A stretch of DNA of 10,120 nt from Chloroflexota bacterium (lineage in GTDB: Bacteria > Chloroflexota > UBA6077 > FW602-bin22 > JACQUS01). The position numbers and the translations under genes are program-made. Positions 1 to 5,087 of this stretch are shown here, piece by piece (the stretch's first letter is position 1; every line of letters starts with the position of its first letter). The stretch lies in contig JACQUS010000045.1 in the NCBI GenBank assembly GCA_016210125.1, positions 1 to 10,120 on the forward strand, given 5' to 3'. The notes under the pieces were generated by a model. The model was not told the origin of the DNA. It was given only the letters and a program-made list of their open reading frames with translations, and ran no database searches.

Positions 1-243
1 GCACGCAGTTTACGCCACCTACCACGCCTATGGCGTATATTTTGGGACAGGCTCACAAGCGCCGCCCCTACGTGGGCTCGAAAAAGACCGCCGCGCGGTT
101 GCCCCACCCCGCCCCAAGAAGGATTCCCCGATGGGGCGGTCCCGCTCTTGTATTCCCCGTTTTCAGCCCGCGCTGAGGCCCCGCAGCGCGATGAACAGCT
201 CCTTGTGCGCGCCAGCCAGAGGGCCGGAGGAGCGATGACCCAC
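1..243. other. Left-edge region with no supported gene
   Basis: No convincing coding sequence was found here. The plus frame that stays open through this stretch is a shadow of the crotonase gene on the other strand. Visible structure is a short palindrome with arms ACGCC and GGCGT at 24-36, next to a locally AT-rich patch (TATATTTT, about 37-44), and copy A of a C-rich dispersed repeat at 101-159. The 26 codons that follow the crotonase stop in the same frame are open, but nothing supports their translation. Confidence 0.6.
101..159 (+). repeat. Dispersed C-rich repeat, copy A
   Basis: The element begins with CCCCACCCCGCCCCAAGA (102-119), which recurs exactly at 2558-2575. A small hairpin follows (CCCC-GAT-GGGG, 126-136), then a tail CTCTTGTATTCCCC (145-158) that resembles the tail CTCTGCACTCCCC of copy B. 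The spacing between head and tail is nearly the same in the two copies (about 25 and 27 nt), so this looks like one repeat family with a variable central hairpin. It lies downstream of the crotonase gene's 3' end. Mobility or a processing role is not shown. Confidence 0.6.
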
Positions 244-1038
244 TCAGCGCCCTTGGAACGCCGGCGCGCGCTTCTCAATGAAGGCGCGGACGCCCTCGGC
301 GTGGTCGGCCGTGGACGCGGCGGCGACGATGCGCTCCAGCTCGGCCTGGAGCTGGGTCGGCAGATTGCTCCGGTATGTGAGGTCCATAAGCTCCTTGATC
401 ATGGCGAACGCCGCCGAGGGCCCGTCGGCCAGCCGCTTAGCCAGGGCGATCGTCTGCGGCAAGAGCTCGTCGGCGTCGACGACGCGGTTGACGAGGCCGA
501 CGCGCAGCGCCTCCTGCGCGTCGAGGGCCTCCGCGAGCAGCATGAGCTCGATGGCCCGGCCCGTGCCGACGAGCCGCGGCAGGAAGTAGCTGCTGCCGCC
601 GTCGACCGTCAGGCCGATGTTCGGGTAGGCGAGGGTGAAGCGCGCCCCCGCGCTGGCGACACGCAGGTCGCAGGCCAGCGCCAGGCCCACCCCGCCACCG
701 GCCGCGACCCCGTTAATGGCCGCGATGACCGGCTTGGGCATGCGCCGCAGCGGCAGGATGACGTGCTCGTGGAACGCGCTGACGAGCTGCCCGAGGAACG
801 CCGCCGGGTTGGTGTCGAGGTGCGCGACGAACTCGCGCACGTCGCCGCCGGCGCAGAAAGCCCGTCCCTCGCCCGTCAGCACAAGCGCGCGCACGCGGCC
901 GCTGGCGGCGGCCTCGGCCAGCACGCCGCCAAGCACCATGGCCAGCTCGTGGCTGATGGCGTTCAAGCTCTCGGGGCGACTGAGCGTGATGACGGCGACC
1001 GCCCCGTCGTGGCGCACGTGGACGACCTCGTGGTGCAT
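244..1038 (-). CDS. Enoyl-CoA hydratase/isomerase family protein (crotonase fold, PaaG-like)
   Basis: A 264-residue crotonase-superfamily protein, the usual length for the family. Visible motifs are the CoA/oxyanion-hole segments FCAGGD (61-66) and GVAAGGGVGLALACD (110-124), then IGLTVDGGSSYFLPRLVG (141-158). The two hydratase glutamates of rat enoyl-CoA hydratase (Glu144 and Glu164) align with Gly118 and Asn140, so classical water addition is unlikely. The Asp-Gly-Gly-Ser-Ser segment (Asp146) resembles PaaG-type isomerases, which act on ring-1,2-epoxyphenylacetyl-CoA or shift enoyl double bonds. The protein is expected to be cytoplasmic, acting on an acyl-CoA thioester. The ATG at 1038 is chosen because AGGAG (1050 to 1046 on minus) lies 7 nt upstream. 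The gene diverges from glnA. Family certain; substrate unknown. Confidence 0.9.
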   Translation of the reverse strand: MHHEVVHVRHDGAVAVITLSRPESLNAISHELAMVLGGVLAEAAASGRVRALVLTGEGRAFCAGGDVREFVAHLDTNPAAFLGQLVSAFHEHVILPLRRMPKPVIAAINGVAAGGGVGLALACDLRVASAGARFTLAYPNIGLTVDGGSSYFLPRLVGTGRAIELMLLAEALDAQEALRVGLVNRVVDADELLPQTIALAKRLADGPSAAFAMIKELMDLTYRSNLPTQLQAELERIVAAASTADHAEGVRAFIEKRAPAFQGR

Positions 1039-1045
1039 GGCCGCA

Positions 1046-1050
1046 CTCCT
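1046..1050 (-). promoter_or_regulatory. Ribosome binding site of the crotonase gene
   Basis: AGGAG on the minus strand, 7 nt before the ATG at 1038. It decides the start. Confidence 0.7.
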
Positions 1051-1103
1051 GTATCTGGCTCGCCGGCCGCGCGTCGGCGCGTGCCCGCGCTCTGCCAGGA
1101 CGA

Positions 1104-1109
1104 TATACT
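1104..1109 (+). promoter_or_regulatory. Candidate -10 box for glnA
   Basis: TATACT differs from TATAAT at one position and stands out in very GC-rich DNA. It lies 36 nt before the glnA ATG, giving a leader of roughly 30 nt. I see no good -35 box at 16-18 bp, so an activator or another sigma factor may be needed. On the minus strand the same spot offers only a weak 4/6 match (TAGTAT) for the divergent gene. Confidence 0.45.
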
Positions 1110-1145
1110 AGCGTGAGACCCGGACTCCAGCTACGCGAGGATAGC

Positions 1146-2501
1146 ATGTCGGTCGCTGACACCCGCAAGCTCGCCGACGCCGTGCTGGCGCGCGCCGAGA
1201 AAGACGGCGTGCGCTTCGTAAACCTCCAGTTCACGGACATCGTCGGCGTCGTCAAGAGCGTCACCATCCCCGCCGACCAGTTCCCCGACGCCATCGACCA
1301 GGGCAAGTGGTTCGACGGCTCGTCCATCGAGGGCTTCGCGCGCATCGCCGAGAGCGATATGTACCTCTCGCCTGATTTGACCACCTTCGCCGTCCTGCCG
1401 TGGGAGCGCGGCGCCGACACGACCGCGCGGGTCATCTGCTGGGTCTACAACCCCAACGGCGAGCTGTTCGATGGCGACCCGCGCGCCGTGCTGCACCGCC
1501 AGCTAGAGCGCGCACGCCGGCTGGGATACATGTTCAACACCGGACCGGAGCTGGAGTTCTTCCTGCTGAAGCCCGATCCCGAAGGGCGCATCTCCCCGCT
1601 GCCGCACGACCGCGGCGGCTACTTCGACCTGTCGACCGACCTGGCCATCCACGTGCGCAAGGAGATGGTCAACGTCCTCCAGGCCCTGGGCATCCGCGTC
1701 GAGACCTCACACCACGAGGTCGCCATGGGCCAGCACGAGATCGACTTCGAGTATGGTGACGCGTTGCGCACGGCCGATAACGCCGTGACCTTCAAGTACG
1801 CGCTCAAGGCCGTCGCGCAGCGCCACGGGCTGCACGCGACCTTCATGCCCAAGCCGATCTACGGCATCAACGGCTCGGGCATGCACTGCCACCAGAGCAT
1901 CGCCGCGGTCGGAGACGGCGGCAACCTCTTCTCCGATCCGGCCGACGAGTACGGGCTGTCGGAGCTGGCCCGCCGTTTCATCGCCGGGCAGCTCCAGCAC
2001 GCGCCGGGCATGTGCGCCGTGCTGGCGCCGCTGGTCAACTCGTACAAGCGGCTCGTGCCCGGCTTCGAAGCCCCGGTTTACATCTCGTGGGCACGGGTCA
2101 ATCGCTCGGCGCTCATCCGCGTGCCGAAGACCAGCCCCGCCCGGCTCCAGGCAACGCGCATCGAGCTGCGCTGCCCTGATCCCTCGTGCAATCCGTATCT
2201 GGCCTTCGCCGTGATGCTGGCCACCGGGCTCGATGGCATCGAGCGCACCATGCCGTTTCCGGAGCCGGTGGAGGAGAACCTCTATCACTTCGACGAGTCG
2301 GAGCTCTCACGGCGTGAGATTCGCACGCTGCCGGCGACGCTCGCCGACGCTATCACCGAGCTCGAGCACGACGAGGTCGTCCTGGAAGCGCTGGGAGAGC
2401 ACGTCGCCAGCCGCTTCATCGAGGCCAAGCGCTTCGAGTGGGACCAGTTCCGCGCCTACGTCAGCCCCTGGGAGCTCGACCGCTACCTGGAGATCTACTA
2501 G
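1146..2501 (+). CDS. glnA: Glutamine synthetase, type I (probably I-alpha)
   Basis: A 451-residue type I glutamine synthetase, which makes glutamine from glutamate, ammonia and ATP, normally as a cytoplasmic dodecamer. Visible signatures are WFDGSSIEGF (55-64), the metal-binding GPELEFF (133-139), HHEVAMGQHEIDF (189-201), NGSGMHCHQS (242-251), NSYKRLVPGFEAP (298-310) with SWARVNRSALIRVP, and RIELRCPDPSCNPYLAFA (338-355). The length suits the I-alpha form, which lacks the roughly 25-residue insert of the adenylylated I-beta form. Arg66 in FARIAESD aligns with the Bacillus feedback residue Arg62. Tyr380 lies where I-beta enzymes are adenylylated, but its context (NLYHFDESEL) is not the classical one. 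ATG 1146 is chosen because GAGG (1137-1140) lies 5 nt upstream; an in-frame GTG at 1113 would add 11 residues and is less likely. No glnB, glnR or glnE gene is adjacent. Confidence 0.97.
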   Translation: MSVADTRKLADAVLARAEKDGVRFVNLQFTDIVGVVKSVTIPADQFPDAIDQGKWFDGSSIEGFARIAESDMYLSPDLTTFAVLPWERGADTTARVICWVYNPNGELFDGDPRAVLHRQLERARRLGYMFNTGPELEFFLLKPDPEGRISPLPHDRGGYFDLSTDLAIHVRKEMVNVLQALGIRVETSHHEVAMGQHEIDFEYGDALRTADNAVTFKYALKAVAQRHGLHATFMPKPIYGINGSGMHCHQSIAAVGDGGNLFSDPADEYGLSELARRFIAGQLQHAPGMCAVLAPLVNSYKRLVPGFEAPVYISWARVNRSALIRVPKTSPARLQATRIELRCPDPSCNPYLAFAVMLATGLDGIERTMPFPEPVEENLYHFDESELSRREIRTLPATLADAITELEHDEVVLEALGEHVASRFIEAKRFEWDQFRAYVSPWELDRYLEIY

Positions 2502-2556
2502 CGCTCAGCCTCACGGGGCTTATACCATTTCCTCCAGATCGCTCGCGTAAAGCGGC

Positions 2557-2615
2557 ACCCCACCCCGCCCCAAGACAGTGCCCGCAGAGGGGGCTTCGCC
2601 CCCTCTGCACTCCCC
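2557..2615 (+). repeat. Dispersed C-rich repeat, copy B, with perfect hairpin
   Basis: The head matches copy A exactly over 18 bases (2558-2575). The centre is a perfect inverted repeat with 11-bp arms GCAGAGGGGGC (2584-2594) and GCCCCCTCTGC (2598-2608) and a TTC loop, forming a stable C(UUCG)G-type hairpin in RNA. The tail is CTCTGCACTCCCC. No T-run follows, so it is not a standard Rho-independent terminator, although it lies 83 nt after glnA and could stabilise or end its transcript. A related hairpin occurs in copy C. Confidence 0.7.
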
Positions 2616-2968
2616 GGCGCCGCGGGCATAAGAGCGCACACCTGTTCACGCGGACATCATCTTACACGATGGTCTGAGCCGCTTCCCCAACGTCTCCGCT
2701 CCGGTGAGATAACGCACGCATCCGGCGCGGCGGCGCACGACAAGCCGCACTGCGGCCCCGGGTGGGCCACGGCGGCCGCCTGACGCGAGCCGAGCGCTGC
2801 GCTCCGCGCACCGACAGGCCGAGCGCCGCGATGCCGGCTGCCTTTTGTCACAGCGGTGGGTCACGCGCCCTGCCACACTGGACCGGACGGAACGAGGGGC
2901 GGGCAGCATCTCGCACCCAACTCCCATCCGGGCCCCGGAAACGGGATCGCACGGGGGTCTCCATACCA

Positions 2969-3048
2969 CGTAGAGACGTCCCACCGTAGAGACGTCCCAC
3001 CGTAGAGACGCCTCCCCGTAGAGACGTCCCCCCGTAGAGACGTCGTGG
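2969..3048 (+). repeat. Five 16-bp tandem units upstream of the first AOR gene
   Basis: The unit is CGTAGAGACGTCCCAC. Units start at 2969, 2985, 3001, 3017 and 3033. The first two are identical, the third reads CGTAGAGACG then CCTCCC, the fourth ends CCCCC, and the fifth diverges after CGTAGAGACGTC. CGTAGAGACG is invariant in all five. The array ends 22 bp before the GTG start at 3071, so it would lie in the 5' untranslated leader or just upstream of the promoter. It may be a multi-site operator, a leader element or a simple slippage repeat. Confidence 0.9.
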
Positions 3049-3057
3049 CGGAGCGCT

Positions 3058-3066
3058 AAAGGAGGA
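3058..3066 (+). promoter_or_regulatory. Strong Shine-Dalgarno of the first AOR gene
   Basis: AAAGGAGGA lies 4 nt before the GTG at 3071 and decides that start over the ATG six codons in. The same arrangement (GAAGGAGGA, GTG, ATACG) precedes the second AOR gene, so the duplication included the ribosome site. Confidence 0.85.
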
Positions 3067-3070
3067 TTCC

Positions 3071-5002
3071 GTGATACGAGGCGGCTACATGGGTCGCGTG
3101 CTGGAGGTGGACCTCAGCGCCAGGATCGCGCGCGAGGCGCCTCTGCCGCCCGAGGAGGACCTGCGCACCTGGATCGGCTGTGCCGGGCTGGGCCTGCACC
3201 TGTTGGCCCGCGAGGTCACGCCGCACATCAAGCCTACGGACGCCGCGTGCCCACAGTTCATCCTCACCGGGCCACTGACGGGCACACTGATTCCCCAGTC
3301 GTCCAACTGGACGATCGTCGGCCTGCACACGGGCATTCCCTACCACGTCGGCGTCACCCATGCGCACGGGTACTGGGGGGCACGGCTCAAGCACGCCGGT
3401 TGGGACGGCATCATCCTACGGGGCAGCGCCTCCGCACCGGTGTATCTCTGGATCGACGACGATAAGGTCGAGCTACGCGATGCCAGCCGGTACTGGGGGC
3501 GGGACATCTTCGACACCACGCGCCGCATCCGCCAGGACCACGAGGACAGCGAGAACATCAGCGTCGCGTGCATTGGGCCTGGCGGCGAGAACCAGTTGCC
3601 CGGGGCTTCGATCCGCTGTGACATGGCGTACGGGGCGAGCAAGAGCGGCCAGGGCGAGGTCTGGGGCGCCAAGAAGCTCAAGGCCATCGCCGTCCGCGGC
3701 ACGGGGACCGTGCCCATTGCCGATCCCGAGCGCTTCGCCGCGGCCTGCCAGACGTGGACGGATAAGGTCTACAACGTGCCGGATCTCGCCGCGCGCGAGT
3801 GCGAGGGGCTGCTCCTGATGCCGCTCTTCGCCAAGCTCGGCCTGGTGCCGTGCCGCAACTTCACGGCCCCCGAGCTGCAAGTGCGCTGGGGCGAGCGCCT
3901 GGCCGCGGACATGGCGCAGTGGAAGATGGAGCCGGTCGGCTCGTGGCAATGCGTGATGCGCTGCCACCACGAGACGACGATCACCACCGGCCCGATGGCC
4001 GGCGCGAAGGTCACCGGCTACGGCGGCGAGATCATCGAGGAGTTCGGCCCGAACCTCGGCATCGAGGACCCGGGCACCGCGCTGGCTCTCTGCGGCATGG
4101 TCGACGGGCTGGGCCTCGACTCCGGCGAGGTCGGGCGCATCATCGCCATGGCCATGGAGGCCTACAACGAGGGCGCGCTCACGAAGGACCAGACCGACGG
4201 CCTCGACCTGAGCTGGGGCAACGTCGAGGCGGTCATCGAGCTGCTGAACAAGATCGTCCATAGAGACGGCCTCGGCGCCATCCTGGCCAAGGGCCTGCGG
4301 CCGGCCGCGCGCGAGCTCGGCATCGAGCGCATGGCTGTCCACATCAAGGGCGTGGGCTTCAACGACCACGACCAGCGGGCGCTGCTGCCGATGATCTTCC
4401 AGAGCCTGGTGGCTTCCGGGGCCGGGCCCACCTGGCAGATCAACGTCGGCACGGCACGCGCGCCCAATCCGGACCTCGGCTTCCCGGAGCCCCTCGATCC
4501 CGGCACGCCTGACCACAAGGCCGAGTTCGTCTACAAGGGCCAGGTGAAAAAGATGTGGGAGGACTCGGTCGGCGTGTGCATGTTCGCCACGGGGCGTGGC
4601 TTCAGCGGTATGTGGGAGCTCGTGCCCGAGGCTGTGGCCGCCGCCGTCGGGTGGGACGACTTCGGCCGTGACGAGGCCAGGCTCGTCGGCGAGCGCATTA
4701 TCACCCTCCAGCGTCTCATCGCGCTCTATCGCGGCTACGAGCCGGCCTGTGACTTCGACATCGCCGAGCGGCTCCTCGAGCCCATCCCGGCCGGGCCGGC
4801 CAAGGGACGCGCGCTGGGGCCGCACCTGGCCACGCTGCGGGAAGAGTACTACACCCATCTGGGCTGGGACCCGGCCACGGGCGTCCCGCGCGCTGAGGCG
4901 CTGGAGCGCGTAGGACTCGCCGGGCAACCGATCGGCAAGACCGCCTGGCGGGTGGACTTCGTGCCACCGGCCAGCGCCCGCGAAGGCTTGTCCGCGCACT
5001 GA
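3071..5002 (+). CDS. Aldehyde ferredoxin oxidoreductase family protein, paralogue 1
   Basis: A 643-residue member of the tungsten-pterin AOR family. The N-terminal domain (1 to about 210) starts GGYMGRVLEVDLS and contains HGYWGARLKHAGWDGI (99-114) and WGAKKLKAIAVRG (198-210), the family's pterin-binding landmarks. The C-terminal helical domains (about 215-615) contain the cluster region S291-W-Q-C294-V-M-R-C298-HHE and the distal Cys503 in DSVGVC. P. furiosus AOR uses Cys288, 291, 295 and 494; here the first is Ser. The N-terminal loop reads GCAGLG where most members have GGRGLG. Members oxidise aldehydes or reduce acids or aromatic CoA esters using ferredoxin; this substrate is unknown. There is no signal peptide, so it is probably cytoplasmic. 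It is followed 85 bp later by its paralogue. Family certain; role open. Confidence 0.92.
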   Translation: MIRGGYMGRVLEVDLSARIAREAPLPPEEDLRTWIGCAGLGLHLLAREVTPHIKPTDAACPQFILTGPLTGTLIPQSSNWTIVGLHTGIPYHVGVTHAHGYWGARLKHAGWDGIILRGSASAPVYLWIDDDKVELRDASRYWGRDIFDTTRRIRQDHEDSENISVACIGPGGENQLPGASIRCDMAYGASKSGQGEVWGAKKLKAIAVRGTGTVPIADPERFAAACQTWTDKVYNVPDLAARECEGLLLMPLFAKLGLVPCRNFTAPELQVRWGERLAADMAQWKMEPVGSWQCVMRCHHETTITTGPMAGAKVTGYGGEIIEEFGPNLGIEDPGTALALCGMVDGLGLDSGEVGRIIAMAMEAYNEGALTKDQTDGLDLSWGNVEAVIELLNKIVHRDGLGAILAKGLRPAARELGIERMAVHIKGVGFNDHDQRALLPMIFQSLVASGAGPTWQINVGTARAPNPDLGFPEPLDPGTPDHKAEFVYKGQVKKMWEDSVGVCMFATGRGFSGMWELVPEAVAAAVGWDDFGRDEARLVGERIITLQRLIALYRGYEPACDFDIAERLLEPIPAGPAKGRALGPHLATLREEYYTHLGWDPATGVPRAEALERVGLAGQPIGKTAWRVDFVPPASAREGLSAH

Positions 5003-5037
5003 GTCCAGTGCGCATGGCGCTTGGCGGCCCTTTCGTT

Positions 5038-5073
5038 TGCCGCATCATCTGCCGCATCATCTGCCGCATCATC
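5038..5073 (+). repeat. Three perfect 12-bp tandem units between the AOR genes
   Basis: Unit TGCCGCATCATC, with copies at 5038-5049, 5050-5061 and 5062-5073, all identical. The array ends 2 nt before the Shine-Dalgarno of the second AOR gene. Twelve is a multiple of three, and the upstream ATG at 5037 would read it as a Pro-His-His-Leu repeat in frame with the gene, but the strong ribosome site favours the GTG at 5088. It could alter the exposure of that ribosome site or simply be replication slippage. Confidence 0.9.
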
Positions 5074-5075
5074 TG

Positions 5076-5083
5076 AAGGAGGA
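5076..5083 (+). promoter_or_regulatory. Strong Shine-Dalgarno of the second AOR gene
   Basis: AAGGAGGA lies 4 nt before the GTG at 5088. It decides the start and rejects the in-frame ATG at 5037, which would prepend 17 residues encoded largely by the tandem repeat. Confidence 0.85.
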
Positions 5084-5087
5084 TCGT

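Larger units (their letters stand above)
2502..3070. other. 569-bp intergenic region between glnA and the first AOR gene
   Basis: This contains repeat copy B with a strong hairpin (2557-2615), about 350 bp of GC-rich sequence (2616-2968) in which I find no gene, and a 16-bp tandem array (2969-3048). Short open frames on both strands in 2646-2989 are Arg/Ala/Gly-rich, match no family I know and have no clear ribosome site. A small palindrome (GCCGC-ACT-GCGGC, 2744-2756) is within chance for this composition. The promoter of the AOR genes should lie here, but I could not place it. Confidence 0.6.

Noticed and set aside
163..243. In-frame extension of 26 codons after the crotonase TGA (read-through or recoding)
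   Set aside because: Crotonases commonly end with an F-x-G-R sequence like the one here, and no recoding signal or selenocysteine-type structure is apparent, so the open frame is probably chance.
148..1116. 322-codon plus-strand open frame opposite the crotonase gene
   Set aside because: Its composition is that of an antisense shadow, it lacks a ribosome site, and the minus-strand crotonase has full family motifs.
1113..1145. Alternative GTG start for glutamine synthetase at 1113
   Set aside because: It adds 11 residues not typical of the family N-terminus and overlaps the likely transcription start just after TATACT; GAGG before ATG 1146 is better placed.
2646..2989. Small open frames on both strands in the glnA-AOR gap
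   Set aside because: No recognisable protein, no good start signals, and basic low-complexity composition typical of GC-rich non-coding DNA.
2969..3048. CRISPR array
   Set aside because: The units are 16-bp head-to-tail direct repeats with no unique spacers, and no cas genes are present.
3473..4999. 508-codon open frame on the minus strand across the first AOR gene
   Set aside because: It has the same explanation: it is a frame shadow in GC-rich DNA opposite a conserved gene.
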